From positions 725,892 to 789,891 of the forward strand of contig NSJX01000010.1 in the NCBI GenBank assembly GCA_002286715.1: DNA of 64,000 nucleotides, in the 5' to 3' direction. The translations under genes and the position numbers were made by a program. The stretch comes from Dentipellis sp. KUC8613 (taxonomy: Eukaryota > Basidiomycota > Agaricomycetes > Russulales > Hericiaceae). Of this stretch, positions 11,317 to 22,164 are shown piece after piece. The notes beneath the pieces are model-generated. The model worked only from the letters and a program-made list of their open reading frames with translations. It made no database searches and was not told the DNA's origin. Within the stretch, counting starts at the first letter, position 1; the number at the start of each line of letters is the position of its first letter.

Positions 11317-12128
11317 TTATAGGCCCCTCAGTGCTTCTCTAGCGGCATCGGCCTGTATTTCGACGTCTGCCTCTCTTCCAGCCCTTGGTCGGATACTGCA
11401 CTGGAAAGGCATAGGCTCGACCTGACAAGAAATAAGTGATGCATGTCGAGTCGAGAACAAAGAAGGCTCACGTTCATGGTAGTCGTAAACCCTTCGAGGC
11501 TAGGGTCTACGGCCGGAGCACCTTCCTCCCCGGGCAGGCACTAGAGATCCATGCAATGTTATTCGAGCGGTTTTACTTGGAAGATAATATATGCCTACCG
11601 CCTACCAAACCCAAAAGCCGGGACCTTCTCTGCGATCGCTCTATTCACCGTCGAGGCTCGAAGATTTGTGGGTCGTATTTCTGGCCGAGAGTTTTCATGC
11701 TACGGAACACAACGTGAGTTCATTGTGTCGGGGAAAACAGAGAAAGTCTTGTACCTCCTTGCCATGCCCAATTGGTTGGCGGTTATGATAGAACCCGCCG
11801 GTATCACGTACCCCATGAATATATCGTCCTTAATGGCCGATGACTTGTGAGGAAAGCCTGTGAAGATTTCAGCTTTGCTGGTGATGAACGCAGGACAAAG
11901 ATAGTTACCCATCACTACCACGGTACGCCATCGCAGGACCTCCTTGCACGTCGCCCGCACGTACTCCAATGCCCCAAAATTATCCGTGGAAGGAGTCTGA
12001 TTTCCGCACACCCTTGTGATTTCGTCTTGAACCGTCTTGAATACTTGTGGGTGGCTAACCATATCCATGATGAAGATCGCCAGAGACGCAGATGTCGTCT
12101 CCGTACCCGCTCCGAACCCTGAACCCAA
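11317..12128 (-). pseudogene. Decayed inverted copy of the neighbouring P450
   Basis: The minus strand holds only the 3' half of a P450 closely related to the gene at 8944. Visible pieces are the I-helix GFGAGTETTSASLAIF, KEVLRW, GYVIPAGSIITANQLGMA and KYDPQIFEPRRW. A stop codon follows directly. Next come PAFGFGRR, a deleted haem segment keeping only part of CPG, then VDPSLEGFTT and the tail PFQCSIRPRAGREADVE. The N-terminal half is absent, and the region after the Cys loop is deleted, so the product could not bind haem. The order and orientation suggest an inverted duplication of the P450 followed by decay. Sequence upstream (12129-12558) shows no P450 exons. Confidence 0.8.
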
Positions 12129-12558
12129 CCCAACCCAATGAATTCAAGCTTTTCAAAGGCAGCCCGTACTTACAGAAATCCATGTAGTATACGCACGGAT
12201 TTTCGAGAAGCAGTGTGGATGCTAGTCGGCCGTGGGGAAGGATTGTTGATATGTGACTTGGGAGACGTCGAAGTTGAAGATGCCTAGGACAGCCACCGGC
12301 GCTCCTCCTTTCTGCCGGGGTTTGGCCGATCGGGCCGCCGGCGTCTGGGTCATAGGCGCCAGCAGAGCAACCTACTAGCTTCATAATCGTTTTTCCCGTA
12401 GTGGTGATGGGTTTAACGTTGCTGTCTGCCATACCAATGTCTCACAGTGGAAAATCTAGATTGTCTTTCAAGTGGTTGTACTGATTTACAAGTAGTCAGT
12501 GGAAAGAAATGGATAGACAAAGCATTAGGGACACAAGTCAGATGCACGATGGCTGGGC

Positions 12559-13797
12559 TTATACGGCGTGAGTCGTATAGTAATCGAGCAGCAAGCCTCC
12601 CCAGACGATGGACCCCAGGTAATTATTGGCCTGCACGAAGGATAATATGTCAGTATTTGGATACCCTTCGAGCCGATCCATAGCCACTTGCCCGGAATTT
12701 CGCATTGCATTCGTCGCCATTGTCCAAGTCCACTGTCGCGAGTTGCCATGCGATGTGCGCCATAGCACCGCCGCAAGAAACTCCAAAATACATGGGTCCT
12801 TTCCCGTTGCAATATCCGACGTAGATGAGCGAGGACAGGAACGCCAACGCGAAACAGGTGAGAATCGGCTTGACCCATGTGCCAAACAGGATAGCCGTGG
12901 ATTTTGTGCCGGCTTTTTTGTCTTCTTCCCGGTCCTGGCAGGCGTATATGGTGTCGTAGAAGATCGACCAGCTTTGGGAAGTAGCACCTTACTATCAGCG
13001 ACGACCAACGCGGGGGGATAGTCGACGCTTACCAAACAAGACCCGCGAAGAGCACTTGCATCCCGGAACCTTCTATCTGATCGTTGAAGGCGTACCATGT
13101 AACCCAAATGCCATAGTTCATAGCGAGACCTAGATAATCGTTCTTGCATTAGTGAGAGATAAACAGTGTCAAGTTCTTGCGCACCAAGCCATGCTTGGGG
13201 CCACCACGTCCACCGCTTCATCAAAGGGTACAGCGCGTGGAACGGGAAGACCGCGAGGATTCCATGCTTAGCACTAGATTCCAAATCAATATCGTACTAC
13301 CATTTTTTTGGAGAATACTGACGCAGTCGGTCCTAGCAGCGTGAGCATCCATAGATAACAGCCTGTTAGGATAACCATCCAAAATACGGCGCCGTAAATG
13401 CTGATTCTGCCTGCAACAAGGGGGCGGTTTTTGGTTCTCTCTGGAATTGCATGAAAGCGATTTGTGAAGAGCCGACGAAGAAGAGCATGGCTTGTGACTA
13501 ACCGACTTGTCTGTCGATCTCAATGTCGCAGATATCATTCAGCACGCATATAGCAGCGTGCAAGAAGATGCTCCCGACTCCCAAGAGAGCGGTCCACTGA
13601 ACGAGATCATGCGTCGTGAGTTGTGGCGGAGAGGCCAACAACAACGTCCATGCTACAGCGCGCGCCTGTCATCACCGAGTCTGACGATAAGAGAGGAAGA
13701 GGGTGAAGCACGCACCACATGGCCAGAATATGAGAATGGTCCCGAGAGGGAAGACATGGAGTCGAGCCAGTTCCCAGTATGCGCGCCAGAGAACCAT
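12559..13797 (-). CDS. UbiA-family membrane prenyltransferase
   Basis: Minus-strand exons 13716..13797, 13503..13652, 13323..13440, 13185..13273, 13033..13129, 12692..12971 and 12559..12630 keep phase and give 295 residues. UbiA enzymes transfer a prenyl chain to an aromatic acceptor inside a membrane. Both Asp-rich motifs are present: LNDICDIEIDRQV (N66 to D74) and YDTIYACQDREEDKKAGT (D185-D192). ARLHVFPLGTILIFWPCAW and LYPLMKRWTWWPQAWLG are typical of the fungal Coq2-like/meroterpenoid branch. The multiple hydrophobic segments fit seven to nine membrane helices. The intron between 12631 and 12691 has a GC donor (GCAAGT). No mitochondrial leader is evident with the start at 13797; an upstream coding exon around 13800-13990 is possible. 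A role in ubiquinone synthesis versus a meroterpenoid pathway is undecided; the adjacent P450s favour the latter (inference). Confidence 0.86.
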
Positions 13798-16135
13798 CGT
13801 GGAGAAGCTGAGGAAGTATGATATCCGCAGGAGCTGAGTGAAGGGTTCATATAGAAAGCAATAACCGCTCGAAGACCCAGTGACTTGATGGGCGCATCCT
13901 GACGGTCGACATAAGCCAGCGGAGGTGGCCACTGCCGCACAGGAACGATGTCCAGACAGGGCGAAGGGACATCGTATCTTGCTTCGCGCCTACTGTAGAC
14001 GCATGGGTATGGTCGTTTATTGCTTACAATACCGCGGAATGGAAATAACTTTGCGGCGGTTTCAGAGTGCTTTGAGTCACTCTTTCTAATAGCATATGAG
14101 TCTATGTCTGATGCCTGCCGCCGTAGATATCTGAGACAACGGCGTAACGTGTGAGATACGTAGAGTAAGTCACTCAATGACATTCATTCACCTTGGCAGC
14201 GAAAAGAAGGACTTCTCAAATTCCCGAAGGCGGCTTAATCCAAGATAGAGTTGAAGAACCGTCAAGCATTTGCTCAAACTGGTAAAAGAGCTGCCCAAAC
14301 GTGCTTGTGAATACGATTTCCAGATTGTCGGACCATGTAACACACCTCATGACAACCTCACGAAGTTCGCCGAAAGTAGAACAGTGATAAGCAACCTGGG
14401 TTTCTCTGCTTGTGTTCGATCCGTGGAGTGCGGTGAACTCAGTGATAGACGAGCACCTCTGGGCGCTAGTAATCCATTGCGAATGCTGCGGCGGAAGAGA
14501 CCAACAGGGATTGTGGCGTAGAGTCTGGGGCAGTAGTGACGACAGTAACCACGGGCGGGTGAGCCCGATGGTGTATGGGGGATCAATCAAACGCCGCAAA
14601 GAATTCAATCAATGTAGCGTTCGCTTATCCTTATCTTGACGGGAGAGTCGAAAGGCGCGTATTGGGAGGAAGCGTCAACTGCATTGCCTAAATATCTGAG
14701 AAGGTTGACGACACCTCGGAGTTTCCAAAGCCTAAGATGGTCTTTATTGGAGCGCGGAATCAACAGTCAGCCGCCGTCTCGCTACGAAAGGTAGAAGGAA
14801 GTCGTGCTTGGAGGTAGTCCTGGCGTTCTTTTTGACATACTGCGTAGTATCGAGACCTTTTATATGTGGTCCGGAGTTATCACAATGGCTTGCTTTACAA
14901 TGAGAAACCGTCACACCTTTGATGGAAAGGTTTGACGCGCATCGAACCATCCGGAACCGCCCATACAGAGATAGCGACCTGTCATATATCCGCAAACCAC
15001 GACCCACAAACGAGCTTGCTACTGCAAAATGCAAATTACAGATCAGATGAGGCAGGCGAAGAAAAGAGACAAGCTCGTACCTCAATAAAACATTTCAGAA
15101 ATCAGAGGGTCGCTCTACGGAACAAATTGGCTCTCCAAACCGGCACATATATACTCTCAACCCAGCCAAACGGCCTTCTGAACAACATTCTGAAGGAAGG
15201 CGCAACGAACTGACAAAAGAGTGCGGTGGGCAGAACAATGGAGCGGCACGCGCTTGATTGCTCGATTGTAGTGTATAACGAAGCGGCCAGGGTTGCAACA
15301 CTCCGTGAGATTGTGTAATTGATGTTATCCGTGAAGGTGGAGAAGCACGCACCTGAAGGGACACTGGTAATTGCAATGATGCCCTCCACCATGACTGCGG
15401 GAACCGAGATTGACTGAGATAGACCGTTCTTGATCCTGTCATCATGCGCGACTGCAAGCTTTAAGCTGATCCTGTCGACTGGAGAAGCATCGGGACCGAC
15501 ACCCAAGTTAGACAAAGTGTCGGAATAATAATGTACTAGCGATGGTGGTTGAGAACAGAAGAATTGTACTGCCTTCAGGGCAACTCACTAGTATCCCGGA
15601 GCCCGGATATCGAAGGAGTCCGAGTCTTCTTCAAGAGCCTTCACCATTCAAGATTTGCCCCCAGCCGGTATTTTCGTCTTCTGCGGCTCAAATGTTCGTG
15701 TTTGTCTGTTCAAACGCCGAAGCGCCCGAGATGCCACGCTGTCACTATGATCCCCACTGAGTCCTGATCCTACGAACCGCCGTATGATGGTTCCGGGAGG
15801 AGCGCTACGCCTGCGCGTCGAGCCACCACTAAAGACGGTATATACTGTGAGAGCTCCTGTATTTCAAACAATCTAGAAGCTCACATTTGTGTATATACCA
15901 GCCACCAGCATGAGCCGGAGCTCGCAGTCAGTTGGACTGAGTCGCAGTGCAGGCCTCTTACAGCCTGTGAAGCGCGGGAGAACTTGAATCGCAAACGCTC
16001 CCGGTGCCCAATTGCGGCGTCACAAATCGGAACGCACTCATCAAGCCCTTCACGAGCTATGCGAAGTGGAGTGTTAATTAGGGTTGGATTGTGCGTCCTT
16101 GCACAAGTATAGAGCGTAGTAAGATACTTGGAAGT
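13798..16135. other. 2.3-kb region without recognised gene
   Basis: Minus-strand open stretches at 14216-14608 and 15102-15515 have mixed composition and some hydrophobic segments. I cannot tie them to a family or connect them by convincing splice sites. They could be decayed or unrecognised genes of the P450/UbiA neighbourhood. Nothing else is evident. Confidence 0.4.
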
Positions 16136-17201
16136 CTACTGAGAACCAGATGCAGCCTGTCCCTGCGCCTGCGCTGCCTTCGTCTCCTCGGCAATGATCT
16201 GCTTGCCCAACGCCTTGACCTTATCCTTCGCGGGCACGGGGTCCAAGCGCAGCTGCCCGATCGCATTCTCAAGCTGCTTCTTCCCGACGCCGACGGGCAC
16301 GCGGTGCCAGCGCACGACGCGCAGGCCGACGCCCGCGAGCGCGTGGCGCTCGAGGTACTTCACCCAGCGGTCGACGACCTCGGGGTCCGCGTCGAACGCC
16401 TTGATCGCGCGCTTGTGCACCTTGCGCTGGAAGTTCTCCTGCGACTTCTTGTGCACGAACGGCCCGCGCGGCACGGTCCACAGCGTGCGCTGCGTCGGGA
16501 GCGAGGCGACGCCCGAGATCGGGATCCCGAGCGAGGCCGCCGCGTGCGACGCGAAGTGCGTGAAGATGTTGAGCAGCGGCGGGAAGAAGGAGCGGAAGTG
16601 GATCGAGGCGACGGGGATCCCGTGTGTCTGCGGGTGCCGGTACGCGTTGAGGCTGCTGCGCCCTTCGACGATGGTCGCGTGGTATTCGAGTTCTTCAGGA
16701 TTGAGCACGACGCCGCGCAGAGGCTTTGCCGGTATTGGCTGGGGTGCGGGCGCGGGCGCGGGCGCACGGGCGGGGGTGGGCGCAGAGGCAGAGGCGCTGG
16801 CTTTACTGCTGGAGGGAGAGACGGTCACGCAAGGGGAGACGCGTACATGCAAGCAGACTCACGGAGTAGTATTCGGGGCTACATCAGACGCGACGGCCTT
16901 TTTCACTGCTGAAGCGACCTCCTTCTCCTTCGCAGGCCTGTGGTTTCGGAATTAGTCGCGTAGCAAACTGTGGAGGAGTTGTGTTGGCATACGCTGCAGG
17001 TTTCGCTGCCTCAGCTTTAGGAGCAGCCGGGGTGTCAATAGGCTTCTTGTCTTTTGGAGGCCTATATGCCATGTTCAGCGACGTGTAATCTTCGACGAAA
17101 GGGCGTACTCACGAAGCCTGCTTGCGCACCCATCTGGCGTGGACGGATAGTGCTGAGCGACACGAGCTCGGTCGGTTCACCCGAAGCGCTGCAGCAAGCA
17201 T
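16136..17201 (-). CDS. RSM10: Mitochondrial small-subunit ribosomal protein uS10m
   Basis: Minus-strand exons 17113..17201, 16993..17061, 16863..16937 and 16136..16808 keep phase and give 301 residues. The product is the mitoribosomal uS10 (yeast Rsm10). The first exon encodes a basic, Ser/Arg/Ala-rich N-terminus (MLAAALRVNRPSSCRSALSV), a typical mitochondrial targeting peptide. It is followed by a low-complexity Pro/Ala/Lys spacer and then the uS10 fold. Diagnostic segments are THGIPVASIHFRSF, LPTQRTLWTVPRGPFVHKKS, QENFQRKVHKRAIKAFD and the C-terminal block around LRVVRWHRVPVGVG. The Ala/Gln-rich C-terminus is an extension. Its promoter is shared divergently with SUS1 (304 bp between starts). 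Confidence 0.9.
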
Positions 17202-17505
17202 GCTATTGCATACTGTCAGTAACAAATCTAAACACGATACAAAGAAACGCACGCACGTTCCAGTAGCAGTCCGGCTTCGCAGGGAACCTCAAGTCAAGTC
17301 GAGCGCCAGACTCAAATGTCGCGAAACACGGCAGAGACAGGACGTCCAAACACAGTATCGCGCTCCCACGGCCAATTTCCAAACACGTGATGGACCCTTC
17401 GCGTGCTCGTGCTGACGCGCGCTTCGCGTTTCCTCTCCCACACCCGAGTCGCGTCTAGCACGCGCGAACGACTTCTCCCCAGCAGCTCTCTTTCTCGTTT
17501 GCACG
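17202..17505. promoter_or_regulatory. Divergent promoter region of RSM10 and SUS1
   Basis: 304 bp separate the two start codons, which point away from each other. There is no obvious TATA box on either side, as is common for housekeeping genes. Confidence 0.5.
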
Positions 17506-17973
17506 ATGCCTGCGACGACGCAGTCTGAGATTGATGCATTGTACTCCAAGATACAGCGTCGCATGGTTGAGTCGGGGGAGTGGGAGCGGTGCGTCCTGAA
17601 CTCTGTGCATTATGCGGTGGACTGACGCGAGGACTGAATTCAGGATTCGATTGTTGCTCTCGTATAGATTGAACGATGCAGGATGGATTGATACCGCTCG
17701 TGGGCAAAGCAGCGGTGTGTAATATGGTCAATGGCACTGCTTGTCGATCTGACTCAGTTGCAGAACATGCGCATGCGATGGAACCGCTGTCTTTCCGACA
17801 ATTGCTGGAACATATCAGCCCGTCTGCTAAAGGTACGTCGTGCATATGTGCTGTCACACAATGTATGTTCACATCGAATTTCCCTGCTGGTAGCCACGGT
17901 CCCAGAGTCCGTCCGAGCAGAGGTAATGGTCGTCATACGCCGTTTCCTAGAGGAGCAGTTCGACTCGAGGTAA
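17506..17973 (+). CDS. SUS1: Sus1/ENY2, SAGA and TREX-2 subunit
   Basis: Exons 17506..17588, 17644..17714, 17758..17832 and 17894..17973 keep phase and give 102 residues (yeast Sus1 has 96, human ENY2 101). Sus1 sits in the SAGA deubiquitinase module and in TREX-2, coupling transcription with mRNA export. Family features are IQRRMVESGEWERIRLLL, the RLNDAGWID segment, and the C-terminal helix VMVVIRRFLEEQF. The protein is all alpha-helical with no other domain. The small, multiply interrupted gene structure recalls the intron-containing yeast SUS1. It is divergent from RSM10 and convergent with the gene at 18432. Confidence 0.92.
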
Positions 17974-18431
17974 CTCCGGGTATTCTCAGTGCAGCAGACT
18001 TGTATTTTTATTCATCTTGTATTCACTACAATTATACCACTGGATTATTATATATACTCGGAAGGACACTACTGGGCGAAGGGTAAGTAATGATGACGAG
18101 GATGCCGACCATGCGATGCGTTGGACAAAGCTACAGGATACCAGGGGACGATTGATACAGTATACGAGAACGGTGACATGCTGAGAAACACAGAGACGAG
18201 TTACGGCGAATTGAGTGCGAGTGAAACGTATACAGTGAGAGGGGTGATTGAGATGAGTACAATGCCAGGTCCGGTGAAGACAGAGTCCGAAAGAAGCAGC
18301 AGAGGAGAACGAGACAGCAATGGAGCAGAACGAAAGCAGTGACAGAGCGAAACAGCAACAGAGCAATGCGAGAGTAACAACGAGATAGACGAGGAGAGAA
18401 ATGCGTTTGCGAGTGCAGTGTAAGAGCCAAT

Positions 18432-20566
18432 TCACGTGTCAGAAGCCTCGACATATTTGCGGTAGGTGTCGTCCTCGAGGTAAATGTCGCCCTCTCCCGC
18501 GAGGCGAGATCCCTGGTGGCAAGCAGCGGCATGCTTCCACCTTATGGAACACAAAGTCAGAGAACTCTCCTGTTTACAACCTAGGAACGGAAAAGCTGCA
18601 TACCAGAAGAGCTCTATCACCTAGCCGAAGAAAGTTATCATCATATCTTACAATAGTAAGGGACACACGGCAGCGTACCTTCGCATCCATGTCCTTGATA
18701 CCTTCGACCGCCACCCATTTTTTGCACTTGTGGCAGTGACCTTGTTTGATTTTTGTCTTCTCGAGCTTCCCTGGGTTGGGGCGGGGCACGACGCGGAACG
18801 CGGTCGGGGGTGAGAAGGGCAGGCCCGTGGAGGCGGATATTCCTGGAGAGGGTATCAGTAAATGAGGTATTCGGGGAGAAAGGACGGAATCGTACCGTGA
18901 TAGTACTGCATATGATAACTGAACAAATGGATAGTTAATCATACACCGAAGACATACACCCAAGTTAAAGTACTCTGCGGATGACGATCAGTACCAGAAT
19001 CACAAGAACATAACATTTACGTACCACTTGAATGCAGAAAACTTCATGCTGAGCCAAAGAACCTTGCCTTCGCCCCCACGAGCAACGCTCTCACAGCAGA
19101 TAGGACACACGCCGACCTTCTCGCGCCCACTCCCGCGGACGAAGCGGGGCGTGTAGAGGTCCAAGGCATCTCGTGGCGGATTGTAAGTAGCGCCGGTTCC
19201 CTTGCCTTTGCCCTTGAGCACCGGGCTGAAGTTACGTGTGAGGAAAAGAAAAGGGCAGGCGTGAGCTATAGAGCACTTACACGGCCTCTCCGACTTGAAA
19301 GTGCGAGCTGACAGGGAAGCGACGGTAGAAGAGAGAAAACGAAGAGTCGACTGTGATAGTCGAGGGGAACGTGCGCTGCGAGACGGTGTCGAGGACGTTG
19401 GCAGTCTCGGCCTCTCGCGCATGTTCAATGGCAATATCGGTCTTCCTGCGCTTGGCAAGAGGCTGGGTATCAGACGAAGGGCGCTTCATCGCGCGTTTGA
19501 CGGTAGTTTCATCGATATTCTGTATTTCTACGATTTATACGCGATACTAGATGAGAGTGTGGAAGTATATGCGTACCGCTTTGGCTTCGGCGCTATCTGG
19601 GCCGCATCCATTTGTCTTGAAGCAGGCCCTTCGAGCGCGAGCAGGGAGATTCGAGTTAGCAGAGCCGGGCGCACTAGAAGTAGCGAGGAGCTTGGGGGAC
19701 GAAGCGATAGATCTAGACACAGCGGAGAGAGGTGAACTAAAAGGAGAGCTGAAGGACCTTTTCGAAGGCGCGAGAGGTTCAGGAGACGGCGTGGTACGAA
19801 GCGACGCTCGAGAGCTAGACACCGGGAAGGAGGAAACAGGCGGAGCAGGTGAAGATGGAGCAGATGAGCCGGAGCGTGCCCGCATGAGTTTATCGAGAAG
19901 GGGAGTTCCGACACCAGACGAGACGTCGTCGTCAGCACCAAAGTCGTCGTCGTCGAAGTCGTCGAAGTCAGAGCAGAATTCATCAGCGTCCAAGTTGACA
20001 TCTTTAGATCTAGACGGGAGCGGCACCCGAGGTCTGGGCAGCCTGGGCTTGGGAGAGTGTTCGATCGGAGAGATACCCGGCGTAAATGAGGGGTCGAAAA
20101 ATGCCGGCGGGGTAGAAAAAAAATTAGGAGTGCCAGATAGGAGCAGATTGTTAGACAGCTTGGGAGGGGAGAACGAGAAGCGCGAGGGGGGAGAACGCGG
20201 GAAGGCGGACAGAGGAGGCGGAGAAGCGATCATTTCCAGATGGCTTGCATGATTATCGATATGGCGAGGCGTATTAACGTTAAGCTGAGAGGACAAGGAG
20301 GGGTAAGACGAGCCAGAAGACGCAGAATCAGAACGAAGGAGAGACGCGAGAGACCCAGGGGTGGGGGGGAAGACGCGGAGGAGTGGAGAGCGAGGTATAT
20401 GCGCTTTAGGAGGAGGCTGCACGGGCGAAAAAAAGTTCAGGTCGCCCCAGGAGTTGTTTTCGCGCAAGCCGAATCGTCTGAAAGAGGAGAGATCCTTGTA
20501 CGCGGGAGAGACATTCGTCGCAGGTTGCGCGGGCGCCTTGGACGGCGAGCTGGAGGGTGTGTGCAC
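18432..20566 (-). CDS. Regulatory protein with Rua1-type C-terminal Zn domain (DUF4451)
   Basis: Minus-strand exons 19577..20566, 19281..19519, 19025..19225, 18896..18918, 18679..18842, 18604..18620 and 18432..18540 keep phase and give 580 residues. The first 450 residues are Ser/Pro-rich and probably disordered, with an acidic run near CSDFDDFDDDDFGADDD and a basic, NLS-like LAKRRKTD. The C-terminal domain starts near residue 450 with GVCPICCESVARGGEGKVLW. It continues with FSAFKCYHMQYYHGIS, LPFSPPTAFRVVPRPNPGK, GHCHKCKKWVAVEG and WWKHAAACH. This Cys/His pattern is that of the Rua1 C-terminal domain (PF14616), named after the Ustilago regulator of ustilagic acid. DNA binding is plausible; targets are unknown. 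Two microexons (23 and 17 nt) carry conserved domain residues and confirm the splicing model. Confidence 0.85.
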
Positions 20567-20807
20567 GATGCACTGAGAGAACCATTCGAGCTCGCTACAG
20601 CCCCTTTAAATCAACCGTCCAAACAAAAATTAGAGCAACATACCCAAAGAAATTGTCAGTATTCATGATAGATGGAGGATGAAGAGGACGAGGAGGATGT
20701 TTACGCGTTATTTGGCATCGTGCTTGACGCGACGTGGCTTTCCCACGCCCATTATTTCCATACCTCCGACAGCAACTGGCCTCGACGGCCCAGCGCGCCG
20801 CCCCGTC
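20567..20807. promoter_or_regulatory. Divergent promoter, Rua1-domain gene and p24 gene
   Basis: 241 bp separate the two divergent start codons. The part at 20674-20700 is a GA-rich stretch. Confidence 0.4.
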
Positions 20808-21736
20808 ATGGCTTTCCACCTCCCCTGGCTTATATCCCTCTTCTTTCTTTCCCTCTTCTCTGTGTCTGTCAATGCTGTCGCGCTGACGAGCGCCATATCT
20901 CCTAACGAGCGACTATGTTTCTACGCTGACGTCGACAAGGCGGGAGAGAAGATCGGCGTGAGTTACCATAGCACTCCGGGTTATTTCCATACTGAATTGA
21001 GGACGTTCTAGTTCTACTTTGCTGTACGTTCCGTGATAATGTGCATGTACGGACGGCAAGTGACCGCTAAGCCTCACAGGTCCAATCCGGCGGCTCGTTC
21101 GACATCGACTACGAAGTCAAGGACCCGAACGAGAAGGTGCTACTCGACGGCCAGCGCGAGCGCCAGGGCGACTACGTCCTGACCGCCAACACCGTCGGCG
21201 AATATGCGTTCTGCTTCGAGAACGACATGTCGACGCTCACCGAGAAGCTCATCGAGTTCGACATCATGGTCGAGAGCGAGCCCCGCCGCGAGGCGCCTGC
21301 GAAGCCCGGACAGATGGCGGATCACACGAGCGCGCTCGAGGAGAGCGTTTTCCGGTTGAATGGCATGCTCATGAATATCAAGCGGACGCAGAAGTAGTGA
21401 GTGTTGCTGCCTGGTGGGGGGTTAAGCGGGTTTAGACTGAAATGTGTTCTAGCTTCCACACGCGGGAGAACAGAGGGTTCTCGATTGTGAAGTCGACACA
21501 AAAGTGAGCTTGTGTTCCCTCGTATCTCCTAAATACTGACTGTTGGTCGTGCAGTCGGTTGTTCTGGTACGCTGTGCTAGAGACGCTGGCCGTGATTGGG
21601 ATGGCGATGTACGTGGCCCTACAAGCTGACTTTTCTAGGACTAGGATCATGGATGCTGATCGCTATGCCCTACAGATTCCAAGTATATGTTCTCCAGACG
21701 TTCTTCACGAAGACTGGGCGGCGGTACAAGGTGTAA
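20808..21736 (+). CDS. p24/emp24 family ER-Golgi cargo receptor
   Basis: Exons 20808..20957, 21013..21024, 21080..21396, 21453..21503, 21555..21608 and 21676..21736 keep phase and give 214 residues, the normal size of p24 proteins. These type I membrane proteins cycle in COPII/COPI vesicles and sort cargo such as GPI-anchored proteins. Seen in order: a signal peptide (LISLFFLSLFSVSVNA); a GOLD domain with ERLCFYADVDKAGEKIGFYF, VQSGGSFDIDYEVKDPN and GEYAFCFEN; a coiled segment with ESVFRLNGMLMNIKRTQKYFHTREN in pieces; one transmembrane helix; and a short cytoplasmic tail beginning QVYVLQTFF and ending RRYKV. The exon at 21013 is only 12 nt. Confidence 0.93.
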
Positions 21737-22164
21737 ATATTCTTTACGACCACCATTAATGCGATTACCATGCATATATCCAAGCCTGCAGCTGGCCTGT
21801 CGTGGTATATCAGCTGGCAACTTTCGTCATGTACCCACTACAACTGAGTCGGTAGCCTTGGCGTCTAACGAGACAAAGGGGTCCTATACATTCGGCAGAG
21901 TATCAGAGCACATCACAAACAGCACAGCACATGGGTAAGCCTGCACGTATGCAACATATTAATACATCCTCCGCCGGATCCACAGCACAGCAGCACAACA
22001 ACGTGTTCTAACCGTCCGGAAATTTAAGTAAGGGAAGACATGGGGGAGCACAAGGGGAGGCATCGGGGTACGTAGAGAAAATTTCAAACGAAGGAGCAAG
22101 AAGGAGGTGAAGATGAAGGAGGGACGTAGATCTTGTCGTGATTGATTAAGTCAAGGGCACCACC
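21737..22164. other. Convergent intergenic region
   Basis: About 430 bp lie between the p24 and BAR-protein stop codons. No gene is seen. Confidence 0.5.

Noticed and set aside
12055..12432. Minus-strand frame upstream of the P450 relic as its N-terminal half
   Set aside because: It has no P450 features (no membrane anchor, no hinge, no helix C motif), so it is not the missing N-terminus.
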